A model generated the notes under the pieces. It was not told the origin of the DNA, searched no databases, and saw only the letters and a list, made by a program, of their open reading frames with translations. This document shows positions 1 through 12,704 of a DNA stretch of 64,000 nt, piece by piece; the first letter of the stretch is position 1; every line of letters starts with the position of its first letter. A program made the translations under genes and the position numbers. Source of the DNA: Limonium bicolor (Eukaryota; Streptophyta; Magnoliopsida; Caryophyllales; Plumbaginaceae); assembly GCA_023374045.1 (NCBI GenBank), contig CM041778.1, forward strand, positions 284,495,533 to 284,559,532. The letters are read 5' to 3'.

Positions 1-721
1 GAATAAACCTTAAAAACGCTAGTGTTTGTTTAATGTGAATGTACAGTAACACGAAGGAATTCAATCTAGTAAAACGAATTGTTTTCTTCGTAAGATTCGT
101 GAAATTATGGGATGTAAATAATATAATACAAAACATAATAAAATATAAAATAAATGAAATAGCGATGATAAGTACATGAAATAATGACATAGTGCTGGTA
201 CGATGGAAATAAAATACAGGTGAATATCCTTAAAATGGGAATTTAATCAGATATATACGAATAACAGTAAATAAATAAATGTTTAAAAAGAAGTAACAAA
301 ATGAGATGAGATGAGAGGGAATTTAATCGAATTAGAAAATGAAATATGATAGTATGGAATAATTATGATAAAGACAAAATAAAAAGTACTAATATAGAAA
401 ATTCAAGTCAAAGTATCAATGGAATGAGATAAACTAAACAAGTAACAAAATAGCATGAACCAAAATAAAAAAAAGGCAAATAAATATGCGAATAAAATGA
501 GACTCACTAACATGAAACAAATCAAAAATAAAATGGTAAAATAAGTAAACGACGAAAAGGGACAAGATCGAAAACGAATGCTTTGAAAATTGTCTTAAAA
601 AGATTGTCATAAAATGGCAGTTTCATTTTGGTATGTACATGAATAAGCTTTGAAAAGAAAGGCGACGACCCTCTTTTTTTATTATTATTGTTATTTTGCT
701 TTAAGGGGTGAGAATTTTTGG
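1..721. other. A-rich sequence without recognisable gene
   Basis: The + strand is strongly A-rich with many short AATAAAAT-type runs, and no long reading frame has recognisable protein content. At 703-721 a purine tract (AAGGGGTGAGAA followed by TTTTTGG) stands directly before TGTCTACAC at 722. This looks like the PPT-to-LTR junction of a + strand element, in which case this stretch would be its 3' untranslated region. The next block reads better as a minus-strand LTR, so the two readings conflict and the boundary is unresolved. Confidence 0.3.
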
Positions 722-812
722 TGTCTACACATACTACTTAAAAGTCTTGCCCAGATGGACTACCCCCATGGTAGTCACCCTGCCTACTCTTCGCCTGCGT
801 CCAAATCCATAC

Positions 813-885
813 CTGTAAAAATAAAGGACTCGGCAAAACTATGCCGAGTATGAATATGTGTAGCCCGTATGTTGCTGGGCTACAC
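813..885 (-). promoter_or_regulatory. K: hairpin module with CAG|GTA motif
   Basis: Read on the minus strand: a 9-bp perfect stem (GTGTAGCCC 858-866 with GGGCTACAC 877-885), a short spacer, a 7-bp perfect stem (ACTCGGC 828-834 with GCCGAGT 843-849), then TTTTTACAG|GTATGG with the AG at 813-814. Order and spacing match the modules near the 3' ends of the LARD-like LTRs, but the stem sequences differ. A role in RNA structure, 3'-end formation or splicing is inferred. Confidence 0.5.
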
Positions 886-1244
886 GACTACTTGGTCGAA
901 TATGATTAAGTCCAATTTACATGCTATAGTAAAACAGTAACACACAGCATACAACATTAACATAGCAACTCATAACATGTTGGCATAGAGATAACAGCAA
1001 GCACCTCAAGCATGTATACAAGTAGAGCTTTACAAGAGAGTTTGAATAATGATGATCCTCACAGTGGGATCCTTCAAACATTGTGTGTTTTCATTTATTT
1101 TCCTTTGTTCCCATCATGTGTAATTCTCTTTCTCTTTTCTTGCACCAGGTCTGGGGAAGTAGGTTAGTTCCCGTGACCATACAGTATAGGTGCTCATCTT
1201 TCCTTATTTCTTTAAGGATTATTTATGAGTTCTCTTATCACCGC

Positions 1245-1480
1245 ACGTTGGAGGACGTCTCCTCCATAGCTAATTCCTCCATTCCCGACGTCATACGTCG
1301 AGAAAGAGGGGTCATCTCTAGACCCCAGGTTATGCTCCCCAAATAGCTGATCCTCCAATCCCGGTGACATAAGTCGAGAAAAAGGGGTCATCTCTAGACC
1401 CCAGGTCATGCTTCCCAAATTGCCAATCCTCAAGTCCCGGCGTCGTACGTCGAGAAAGAGGGGTCACCTCTAGACCCCAA
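1245..1480. repeat. 76-bp tandem repeat, 3 copies, with internal palindrome
   Basis: The motif GTCGAGAAA recurs at 1297, 1373 and 1449, an exact 76-bp period. Each unit contains an inverted repeat, GGGGTC and GACCCC, separated by a short CATCTCTA-type loop. The units differ at scattered positions. This is a compact array of hairpin-forming units inside the K block. Confidence 0.8.
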
Positions 1481-2329
1481 GATGTGCTCCACAATAGTCG
1501 GTCGAAGGATCTGATGCAGATACCAACTTCCAAGTATTCCATACCGCGCGGCCCGAGATGTTGTCTTCCCGGGTTATTCTCATGTTTCACCAATTGATAT
1601 TTGCTCTTCATTATCATTAATGGATAGACACCATAGTGGGTGTCATGGTACGTCCTCTATGGTTAGAGAGGAGTTTCCCTTTTATAGAGTTTTCTTTGTT
1701 TTCATAGTTCGCTGTGTTTCATCTCAAGTTCCATAAACGAGAAGGGACTAAACTACTGTGTGCGCGCAAATAAAATGCAACACTGGTATAGCAATCATAT
1801 AAGAAAGATAGGCAAGCAATCCAATTTCATGCTTTAATCTTATAGTCATTTTCACACAAGGCACACAACAAACAAGCCGTGTAACACGGCAACATACGGA
1901 CCACACATATCCATACCTGGATCAGAAGCAAGTGTCGTCTCACACGCGGGTTCCTGGTTGGCGTTCATTACGACCCTAACGTTGATTAAAAATAACGTGT
2001 CAGTTCATGATTTCATGTGAGGACACTTTTCTAGTTTGTCTCGTTTATACCGAGTGTTATTCTCTAGGTGAGGCGTTGAATGTACAGTTTATTCTAAGCC
2101 TTAGAACTTCCCAAGTACTCACCTTAGATTATTATTTAATTCCTAGGACGTTTACATCGTCGTTTTACACGTTAATTAAGTTCTCTCTTAAATCAGCGTT
2201 TTAGAGTACTTTACACACCATCTTATGACAAGTTACTTAGGAAGGATTTTATATTGCCTAAGAAGTATCCCCCCTTAGCTAAATAGGTTAGTAATGTCCT
2301 CACTCTATTATAATAACACTATTGTCCTT

Positions 2330-4850
2330 AAAATATCATAAAGCTTGCTTACACAGAACCCAAAAGCTTCCAAATTTGAAGCACAATTCCCTTGCATCAC
2401 CTTATCTAACATCACTTCTAATGAAATAAACTGATGTTTAACCTACTCAACATGTCTGCTAACCTAGCTATATTTATTAGCTATTGTCTGGGCTCGTTAT
2501 TAAACAAGAATCACACTTAGGATACCCTTGTAACCCAGTTATACAGAAGCTATAACATTAATGAACATCTGAACCCACAATCTAAATGTTTCTTCTTGTT
2601 TCTTGTTCTTCTTTAGTTCAACTGATGTTTAATCTTCTCAAAACGGTTCCCTAACCTAGCTGCAGTTAGTAGCTATGATTTGGGTTTAGTTCTAACCCAT
2701 TATCCTACTCTTAGCACCTTAGGAAGTTAAACATACTGAAGCATAAACAGAGAAAGAAAACTGAAAGCAAACCTGCGCAGTTCTCTTATATTTCATTTAT
2801 TAGGTGGTGAAACTGGACTTTAAATTTTCCCCCTAATCATTTATACTTACTTAAGTGGGTTAGGGACATTTTAAGCTCCTAAATAACTCAATAAAGCTCC
2901 TAACAACCTTTTTGTACAAAGTTGTACAGATCTTAACACAACTAAAAAAACTGAGACATAACTGGTTTAAATCTCTTATATCCCTTTTCTGTTGTTTGCT
3001 TATCTGATTTTCAATTTTCCCTCAACATGATCACCCACCTAGCTAGGTGTATTACCAAGCTTACGACTTCGACACAACCCAAAACAGCCTAGACAATGTC
3101 CCTGAAATTTCTTTACACCGAACAGAAATCTGTAACCAAAACCATAAACTGATGCACTTCTCTTTTGTTTCTATGTTTGTTATTCATCTGTCTTTTAATC
3201 TGTCATCAAAACTTTCCCACGTATCTACCCAACTGGTTATGGTGTTAACACTGTTTTAAACTCAAGACTGAACCAAAAGAAACACTCACACACCTTCTGC
3301 ACTTGGCTACACAGAAACAGCCCAACAATTATAATCCAAAAAGAAATAGAATTGGTGCAATATTTTTTCCCCTTCTGTCAGATCATTAACTGGTTTCTAG
3401 TATTCCAAATGAGCATGCCTACCTAGTAGAGTATATTAGTAGGGTATTAGATCCATTATAAGGCCACTACAACTTCTTTAACTCCTCTGAAAATGGGTTA
3501 TACAGAAATCAAACTCTCAGCCAAACCATAAAACTGAAGCATCAAACTGTGTAAAACCTTCATTTGACCTCTCTGTAAATGCATTAAACTGTCTTCAGTT
3601 TTCTTTGCCCATTGTTCCCACTCGCAGGTAGATATAACAATAGGGTTTTAAGTCCTTTTCCAGACCAATTCGACTTGCTTAACCCTACTGCAACTCAGCT
3701 ACACAAAAACACTTACAATTGAAATCTGAAGTTGCAAATTGATATATTCTCTCATTTGTTCTCCGTCTGTTTTTTTTACCTGACTTACAATTCTTCCCTA
3801 ATCGCTAACTCAGTAAGTTAAGTGGGTTGTCTTGGTTTTAGCTTTAAAACATATCCCTAACAACAGGAGTAACCCACTGAAAACTCCCCACACAGAAACT
3901 TGAATATTGCAGAAAATGAAATCATGAAACTGCTAATCTCTCTTTGATTTACAACACCCATCTGTCTTCAACCTCTCCCAAGTGTTTACAGCATAAGTTA
4001 TGTGTTTTAGTTATGTTTCAAGTTCATTCTTAAACCACCCCAACACTCTTGACCTATCTGGACTTCAGTTATACAGAAACAACAATTTCAGGAAAGAAAA
4101 AAAAAACTGAAAACTGAAATATAAAACCTGGTAATTCCTCTCTAATTTATTCTGTATGTTCACAAATCTGGCTTCTATCTCCTCCCTCTTTGTTGGGTTA
4201 TGTAATTAAGTGTTCTAACACGATTTTAAACTCCAGACAACCCAAGGCAACTTGTTAAACTTACAGAAACTTATACTGAGACAAAAAAACTCTAGAAACT
4301 GATACTGAATTATCTTCCATTGTCTTCTTTCTGCCATTAATCTGGTCTCTAATTTACCCAAGTTGTTTTCTCATTTAGATAAGTGGTTTACCACGGTTTA
4401 ACTTCAAGAACAGTCCCAAAACAACATGGTTAACACCTCTCAAAACCCTATACAAAGAATCTGAAACTGAAAGAAAACGCAAACCTTGAACTGATGCATA
4501 TTTTCTATTATTATTTTCCTTCTGTCTTTCTTTTTGTTCACCGATCTAGTTTCAATTTCCCTCAGATGGTTTAGCTTCTTAGTTAAGTGTTTTAGTATGT
4601 TTTCAAATCTTGGAACAGGCCCACGACTACTAGTCAAATCTACAGAAATGTCCCATAGCTGAATTGAAAAGAAACTGAGGAGCTGAAAACAACAACTGAT
4701 GTTTCTTTTCCTCCTTTTCTTCTGTTCTGGTGTTTTATCAGTTTCCTGTTTTTCCTAACCCCACAAGGCTGTTTACTACCTAGATAATTGGGTTAGTAAG
4801 ACTTTAAGTTCATCATTGGGTCAACACCATTTACATAATACTTCTGATAG
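2330..4850. repeat. Degenerate ~190-bp tandem array, about 13 units
   Basis: The landmark TACAGAAA (with variants) recurs near 2352, 2543, 2727, 2925, 3122, 3311, 3503, 3712, 3892, 4072, 4265, 4450 and 4643, spacings of 180-209 bp. A second landmark, an AAGTGGTTTA-like string followed by TTTTAA and a TTC or CTC, recurs in phase near 3815, 3997, 4197, 4378, 4581 and 4781. Each unit also has a pyrimidine-rich segment and an ATCTGTCTTC/CAATTTCCC-like segment. Units are strongly diverged, so this is old. Tandem repeats of this sort in non-coding retrotransposon regions are known in plants as possible satellite precursors. Confidence 0.7.
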
Positions 4851-6660
4851 TAGGTGGTGCAGAGATGTTTTAAACACACGTTTCTGCACTAGTGCATTAA
4901 CTATTTTACCCAGAATCTTTCTGAACCGGTTTATGTTAGGATGTACACTTTGGGTATATACATGTAACTTTCTATTTCTTATTTACCGATAGGTAGCTCT
5001 CCATATATACATTGTCTACTCTCTCCCTTGCTTAGTAAGTCAATATACAGACACACATTGCTTCTATAACATCCAATATTATGTATCCGTAGTGTGTGGG
5101 CTCTTTAACTCTCAGTAGCTGGCATTTTTTTTTGTTAGATGACGCATCAGGATTCTACAGCTCCCAATTAGTTCATTAAGTAACATTTTTTTTCTTTCTC
5201 ACAACCCTACACATGTATGTGGCTTATCAGAACTGCATTCCAAAGAAAACAGTACAGATTATTTGGATCAGCTTACTACCTTGTGTTCTTTTCTTTTTAC
5301 TTGCATGTAGTTGGTTCTTCCTGATCCACTCTTGATGAAAATGTGAAACTCTCAGAGGCTTGGACTCGGCCTCAACTGGAAAGATTACTCAGGGTTAAAC
5401 TTGATAGATTTTGTTTTCTTTTGGTTCTAGGATAAGTTTAGAGATAGCTCACCTCTTAATCTTAGCTGTGTCTTTAGGTCTTCTGGCACAATGTGAGACC
5501 TTCCAATACTTGGGTTATTCGACAACAACTGAGGCATTTACCCAAGAGTTAGAACTGATAAATAGAGAATGATCATTGCACATAAACTTTTCCTTTTCTT
5601 TTTGTTCTCACCTTGGACTAGTATTCACCAGGATGTGGTGGGTTCTTGGCGGTTTCTCTTTGACAGAAGGATGCAGACAATTAGAGGAAGAGACCTAGGC
5701 ACTTGAACTCACTGATCAGCACAGAGGATTCCTGGACAACTGGTGTCCCCCTTTCGAACAGAAACAGCAAGGTAGAAGTAGTGAGTGTTTGATCAGGGGG
5801 AGAAGGGAATCAGTTGTGACAGGAGAACAGCCCTAAGGCTTGCTTACCTTCTCACATGTACAGAGTAACAGAGGGACGAGAAAACTCTGAGCAAAGAATC
5901 ACCGTGGTATGTGGAGGTGAAGGAGAAGGACCTAAGCAGAGATTTTAATTTACATCAGAGGCATGTGAATTACTCTAATGACAGGAGCAAGAGGATGTTG
6001 ACGCAACAGCTCAGTGTGTTGCTTCTGGTTGTGCATTCCCAAGAGAATTGTGAAAGTCTGAGAAAGGTTGGTCTCTGATGCGTGGGAGTTAGGAAAAGAG
6101 CCATTATGGTGTGCATGCATTTGGTCTGCCTATTTTTACTGAAATCAAGGTAAGAACAGATAGTGCTTGTTGTCTCCTAGGTGAATGCCTCCTTGACCGT
6201 TTATGTGGAAGTGAACAACCGGCACTAAAGGTCGTTTTGTGAGTATGAAGGTCTCAGTGGTGTTTCAGGTAGTCAGACAATGAGGAGCATGTGGTGGCCA
6301 CGCTCAGAAATCAAGGGCAGCATGTTGATTCTACTGAATTTTTTTTTTTGCAACTGCAATCGCCACCAGCAGCTGGAGTGGGAGGCTCTTGTCTGTTTTT
6401 TTTTGAAGTTCCCATCAGGCATCAAGGGAGCAAGGGAATCAATGCAGGATGTCCTCTTGATATTAAGTGTAAGCAATCACAAGTTACAAGAAGTTATGGG
6501 CGCTTGAAGGAAAACAGAAAGCAAGGAGGTGAGTGGCAAATTCCTGGTTTCTGTTTCTTTTTTTTTTGTTCAATCTGTTACTGCATCGGGGAAGAAACCG
6601 ACACTACAGAGGCAGGTTTGTTTCTTCTTTTTTTGTGTTACCTTAGTTGACATAATACTA
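4851..6660. other. Non-coding part of K; no supported gene
   Basis: Mixed-composition sequence with several T-runs (near 6341, 6398, 6550 and 6630) and short frames without family resemblance. Donor-like strings occur on both strands (+ CAAG|GTAAG near 6149, minus AAG|GTAAGC near 5848), so no transcript direction can be inferred. If K is a minus-strand LTR this would be its leader region. Confidence 0.35.
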
Positions 6661-6983
6661 GTGTTGGTTCGTTGGTATAAGTTACCGAATTCAAGCACAG
6701 CTCATTCGGTTAAAGCGTTCAGGAGGTATACGATGTTATGCGACGTCATTAGTTATTATTTACAACGTTACAATATCGTAACATTACGTACATGTATTTT
6801 CGTATTTGTACATATATAAGTACGTGACTATATTAATATATAACGTTGTCACACTTTCAGACATGTATATATTAAATTTAATTGTTCATACATTATTTTA
6901 TGTCCGAATTATATAACGCATTATTTTCGGATAATCTCCTCGCGTTTATGATTTTATGTGATTAATTGTTCAGGGGTGTTTCA
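6661..6983 (-). promoter_or_regulatory. AT-rich U3-like terminal region of K
   Basis: AT-rich with TATATAA-like strings around 6812-6820 and 6833-6845, immediately inside the proposed LTR start at 6983. This composition fits an LTR U3 region on the minus strand. No specific promoter can be fixed. Confidence 0.3.
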
Positions 6984-9900
6984 CATAAATACATAACCAT
7001 CCATCCAATCCAAACATTCATTACATATCACAAACAACAGTAGTATAAACGAACGCATCGAGTTATAGTACTGTATAAACGTCGTAGCGAACGCCTTCCT
7101 TAATTAATTTAATTTGGCCTTCAAGGCCCATCCATCCAAACCATGTTTAATTAATTACTAGTTGGGCGTCATGTTGGGACAACCCGATATCCTTACCAAT
7201 GGACAGTAGTCCTCCCGTACACACAAAGGTGCTCATTTCGCCAGAGGTCCGGAGGCCCCTGACTATTCACTTTGCCTCGTAAGGCGTCCATTTAAAGGCC
7301 GTAGCCATGTACCAATAGTAGGTACCACCTGACCCACGATCCAATTAGGGCTCGTTGGGTAATTTCCTAGAGCGGAACCCGATCGGGTACCCCTCAGTGA
7401 TCACAAATGCGCAACCCGGTAGTTCGTAAACTACTAGGATTCCTCCCCTAATCTCATACCCATGCTCTCATATGATTAAGATAAACTCTTACTTTTATGG
7501 AGAATATATTTATTAATAGCTGCCCAATGGGTCTCACGCATACCTAGATGTAATCTAGGTTATATTCATGTTCCAGATCCATGCTCTAGAGACCGACAAT
7601 GTCGCGTCTCGTACCTAAGTGTTTTACTTAGGTTACCACTACTTAATATTAATACTAAGGGTATTATATTAAGTAACCGTCATGTCATCACATTAAACGC
7701 ATATGTATGTTTATATAAGTCGATCTATAGTCGACGTAGTGTTAGTCCCGTAGGACGCTCGTGCATAAATAATTAATACAGTAACACATAATCACATACA
7801 CGTACCCACACACATAACCCACAAGTTATATCAACCAAATCCGAGCCCGAGGAATTCCTCACGACAACCCGGATCAAACCCCTTTACATACCGTACATCT
7901 TAGACCAAGGATGCGCAGTAGACCACTAAGCTCGTCAGACGCCTTTGTCTGAAGTACGATCTAAACTGTAATAAAACTATAAGTAAGTCTCCATGACTAA
8001 CTTGATCCGGTATTTCCGAATAACAGGTAACCCCGACAGTTCATCCCCGGATTTCAATAGTTAATTGTTACGGGTTCCTCTAAACCAGTCGGCTTGTTAC
8101 TTAGACTCGTAGGTCGTAATATTTCGACTGTTGAGTTTAATTCTTTATATTCCTTTAATCTTGTCCATTATTGAACTTAGGCATATAACCTATAGTTGCA
8201 TGGATACATGCATGATTTATTATATGGTATTATTTTCCCACCATCCATTATAATACATTGTATTATAATCCATTAATCTTTTAGTAAACTATATTTGAAT
8301 TCAAAAACTTATAACTTACAGTTTATAACTATTTTCATATAATAACCTCCACCATTATATTATATGGTTTCCAACCATAATATATATCCATCTTTATATA
8401 CATTATTCTCGCATATGTATATATATATATTTACCAATATAGGTAAGTTTCATGAGTTACAAAACTCTTATATTATATGTTACATTTTTATCATCTTATA
8501 TGAGATGATCATTCCCATTAATTGTATTATATTATACAACTTATATTAAGATCCTTATCCTAATATTATGTAACATTTTATGTTGTATATATACAACCCC
8601 TAAGGTTTATTCAATATATACCTTACGTTATAAATCTTATTTATTTATAGTTTGCCACATTATTTAATGTGAATATCCTTACTTATATTAATTCCATCTA
8701 AATCCCATTAATACCATATAATTGTTATAACATTTATAACATTGTAGACCATATTCTAAAATTCATTTTCCAACCTTAATATATTCGGTACAACACTATA
8801 CTTTGTTTAAATTCCATTTTGACCACATAACATTATGTAATGTTATGCCATATACTAATATCATATAATATGATATTTTTATTTCTTTTAACTTATAACC
8901 TATAGTTTTTATACAAAACTATTTTTAATGCCGCATTGGCACATACTTATACTTTAATTTCATTAACTTCCATGTCTTTATGTTTATTACAATAACACCC
9001 CATAATTTATACCATGCTATATATACCATATAATATAACATTTTTAACTTATAAAAAGGTACAACCTATAGTTATTTTTATGAAATAACCGAACAAACCA
9101 TGTCTTGTTCACATTTACTTTCCAGCACCTTTAACTTTACAAATTTACAATTTGACCCCATATATAATGTTATGTTATATATATCATATATTATAACATT
9201 TTAAACCTTAATATTAATATAACCTATAGTTATATATATATTAAATTTCCGAACAGACCCCAAATCTGTTCTAAATTATTTTTCAACCCACCAACTTTCT
9301 ATAATTACAATTTGGCCCATTTTATAATATATAGTTTTATAATATCATTAAAACTATATATTATACACTTATTTTATTAAATACTCTTATATAATTCCGA
9401 AAATCACCAAACTCCACCCAAGGGTTATAAATATCATTCCTAACCCCTAAAATCTCGGTTATTACATTTCCACCCCCCTTATTTATCCAAAGTGTAACAA
9501 TGACATAATAACTATATATTATACATATATAGTTTATTTTAATTCCAAATCCAACCCAATAAATTCCTAAAAATTCCTAATAGCCCATGGGTGTTTAAAA
9601 TACCATTTTACACCCTTAACTTTCGGTAATGACCATACATACCCCATATGTTATAAAAATGTAACAATTAAATACATAACTTATTATATAACCATAAATA
9701 AATTATTTAACTTATCTAATTTGGTCAAAACCTACCATATGGTCAAGGTTGACCTCCTTAATATTCCCTTGACCATTACTTTCCCTTATTTACGATTTAT
9801 ACCCATAATTTTCCAGAAATTACCATTTAACCCCAAAACTTTATAAAACCTTATAATTTTTATTTTAAATCCTTTTACACCTAATTTTTGGCTTTATTAT

Positions 9901-11698
9901 TATAGCCCCCAAATTTAATTTAATTATGGTTTAACCCCTTATACCTTGCGGTAATATATATATTTGTTACCTAAAATCTAATTTAAACTTAATATACATA
10001 AATAAAATGGCCTAAAGTACATGGCCTTATTACAAACATTAGCTTATAAAATAAATTACACATAAATGCTCAAAAATGCATTAAACTCTCGGCCTCACCA
10101 TGTATTTTCCATAAATTACCAATCTTCCACATAAAGTCTTAGTTTGACCTTTATGTTACTTAATTACTTAGATAAACTTACTAACTCATTTCTTAACCAC
10201 CTAAGGTCAAAATATGACCTTATGAGCTATGTTCTCTCACGACAATATATGTACATATGTTTAAACATACTTTAATATATCAAAGTCAAGGTTTAAGTGA
10301 TTTATACCTTGTTTTAGCCAAGGTAGGGCCTTGTTTGGCCACGGAACATTAGAGGATAATTCACACAGCTTCTAAGATGTTTTCTAACAGCAATATAATG
10401 ATATGGTTAGGTCCCAAACTTGAACTAACCATAAGAGTAATTTAAGTCATGAAAAACATGAACTTTTACCTTGAAATCTCAAGGTTCTCCCAAGCTTCTC
10501 TCGGCATATTTTTCCAACAAAAAAGAGGCATCAAAACACTCTTTAAACTCAGCTATATAACAGCCAATCATCTAGGTAGAAGAAAGCTAGGGTTTACCTT
10601 GATTAAAATGGCTTAAAATGGAGTTTAAGCTTGGTATCAGCCCCCAAATGAAGTGGTTGCAATTGCTACTGATCAAGCATGATAAATGGAAGATTATAAG
10701 CCAAGGAAACAACAGAAGTCAGCCGGATTTGAAGTAGAAAAGGAATTAAGTGCTTAAAGCACATTTTTACTTTAATTATGTCTTAAGCTTGCTTCCCCCT
10801 TGAATATTGAGTTTCAGCCGAGTTTTCTCCTTCTCTTTGAACACCAACTCATGCTAGATGAGTGGATGGAAGTGGTTGGAAGTTAGATGAATGAAAAGAG
10901 GAAGAAAAGATGAAGAGAATGACATATAACATGTTTTAAATGTTTACCTTATGCCATGGGAGTTCCTCTTTGAAGTTGGCTGCTTCCTAGCTCTAAAATG
11001 AAGGAAAGGGAGGGTCTGGTTTCTGGCTGAACTCGTTTGGAATGGGGTACAAGGAAAGAGAAAGTCAAATTTTGATTATAAGGTAAAGTAAGTTACTTTA
11101 TGAAATAGTAAATGGTGAGTCATTAGATTGGCTCTTAGTAGATATTTATGTTGGCTTAAAGGATGAGGATGAAAGCCTAAAGAGGTGGCAATGGGTGGTT
11201 AGGTCAAAGGATGACATTTGACCATGGTTTAAGTTAGGTAATTAAATGTTATTTTTGGGTACTATTCACCCAGAATCACCAATTTTGATATTATTTTTAA
11301 ACTTTGATTTAGACTTTATAATATAGTATATCATATCACATTAATTTTATAAAGAATGTAATCTAGGTCTTAAAGTGACAAAAAGTCAATATCTTAGAGC
11401 TCATACACAAAAACGTGCTTTAAGGTGTTTTGGTGCACATTTTGTGTCCCAAGGTGTTTCTGAGCTTGGTTTTGTTTGAGAACGGTTTTATTGTGTTCAT
11501 TTATGTGTTAATATGCTTAGGACAAAATTTTAGTCCTAAGGAGTTCATTTGGGTATGTATTTACCCTAAACGGTCAAAGGGTGCAATTCTTGCTTTGTGT
11601 TGACCATTGTTGTTCTCAGTTGACTTTTAAGGCATGTTTAGGCCTTAATTAATTTGATTAGATGTTTAATCAATGTTTTATTATTTAGGGGTATTTCA
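6984..11698 (-). mobile_element. L: minus-strand LTR of the LARD-like family, interrupted by K
   Basis: The right edge reads GGGGTATTTCA on + (minus-strand start TGAAATACCCC), identical over 11 bases to the start of the LTRs at 20263, 26794, 49937 and 59165. Shared landmarks follow in the same order: an AAAGCACGTTTTT motif, a GTGAATAGT motif, and AAG|GTAA donor-like sites at 10947, 10597 and 10469. The 3' end is missing because K lies against it at 6983/6984; the rest should lie left of the window. At 11699 the sequence resumes inside gypsy RNase H, so L inserted into that pol gene. I see no coding content. Confidence 0.65.
8160..9560. repeat. AT-rich array of palindromic segments in L
   Basis: ACCTATAGTT-like strings recur near 8188, 8905, 9068 and 9230, interspersed with short palindromes such as AACATTATGTAATGTT (about 8829) and ATCATATAATATGAT (about 8862), and with TATAACATTTT strings. 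The array begins about 2.1 kb from the LTR start, close to where the GC-rich palindrome arrays begin in the other LTRs of this family (about 2.0-2.3 kb). Unit boundaries are blurred. Confidence 0.5.
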
Positions 11699-12704
11699 GC
11701 TGTACTCTTCGCCTTGAAGATATGGCACCACTACTTATATGGGGTTAGTGTGACTATCTACACCGATCATAAGAGCTTGAAGTATATATTCACTAAGAAG
11801 GAGTTGAATCTTCGACAGAGAAGATGGTTATAATTTCTGAAAGATTACAACATTGACCTCCAGTACAAAGAAGGGAATGCCAATGTTGTAGCTAACGCCC
11901 TGAGCCTTCAAGCACACTCGCTCCATTCACTACTCGCTTCTTCTAGCATGGTTGATGAGGTGCGAGAGGCTTAGAGGAGCGATGAGTATATGGGAGAAGT
12001 CAGACAGAACCTGACAGAAGGTACCTTTGAGAGTCAGAAATAAGACTTCAGACTTCATGATGATGATCTAATCAGACTTAAGGGCCGGTTATGCATCCCA
12101 CGCAGCAGCGTTGATTTGAAAGACCATATACTATGAGAATCACATTGTTCTTCAGTTTCTATCCATATGGGATCCTCTGAGATGTACAAAGACATGAGGA
12201 GGTACTTATGGTGATCGGCAATGAAGGCAGACGTTACCGAGTTCATACTGAGGTGTCTCACATACCAGAAGGTGAAATTCGAGCACCGATGACCAGGCCG
12301 AATGGTACAATCGATGCCAGTTCCAGAGTGGAAGTTTCATGACATCTCCATGGATTTTGTGGTCGGACTCCCACCTACCAGGGGAAGTCTGAACATGATA
12401 TGGGTTGTAGTTGATCGCCTGACCAAGGTAGCCCGATTCATTCCGATGAAGGACACTTGGAAGGTAACTACGCTTGCAGAGCTATTTGATAAGGAGATCA
12501 TGAGACACCACAGAATATCGAAGACCATTGTATCTGATCGAGACACCAGATTCCTTTTGAGGTACTGGAGAGCTACAAGAGGCTGGGTACTGAATTGAAG
12601 TTGAGTACCAAATTCCATCCTCAGACAGTTGGTCAGACTGAGCGTACAATTCAAACACTCGAGGACATGCTAAGGGCATGTGCCTTGGACTTCTAGAGCA
12701 GTTG
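11699..12704 (+). pseudogene. Ty3/gypsy pol fragment: RNase H end and integrase, broken
   Basis: Translation gives the gypsy RNase H signature [11 protein letters not shown] at about 11757-11790, the connector ending in VANALS, the integrase zinc-binding region with CLTYQK in place of the usual CLTCQK (a cysteine lost), then the integrase core with DFVVGLP and SDRDTRF as the first two catalytic aspartates and QTERTIQTLEDMLR carrying the glutamate. Several nonsense codons and a frameshift or deletion near 12570 disrupt it, so it cannot act. The type resembles Tekay/Del chromoviruses. It begins abruptly at the edge of L and stops at the copia LTR, which makes it the oldest layer here. The longest open piece is 12302-12598. 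Confidence 0.9.

Larger units (their letters stand above)
722..6983 (-). mobile_element. K: very long LTR-like block, minus strand, right edge firm, left edge uncertain
   Basis: The right edge reads GGGGTGTTTCA on the + strand, i.e. an LTR start TGAAACACCCC on the minus strand, close to the TGAAATACCCC start of the LARD-like LTRs further right. At 813-885 there is the same CAG|GTA plus hairpin arrangement found near the 3' end of those LTRs, in the same orientation, which supports the minus strand. If both observations belong to one LTR it exceeds 6 kb. No PBS is visible near 722, so the left edge may lie outside the window or be another junction. The block carries a 76-bp and a roughly 190-bp tandem array, listed separately. 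I see no coding content. Confidence 0.45.

Noticed and set aside
6280..6819. Overlapping + strand frames of 75-119 codons
   Set aside because: Dominated by poly-F from T-runs, with no domain resemblance and no conserved start.
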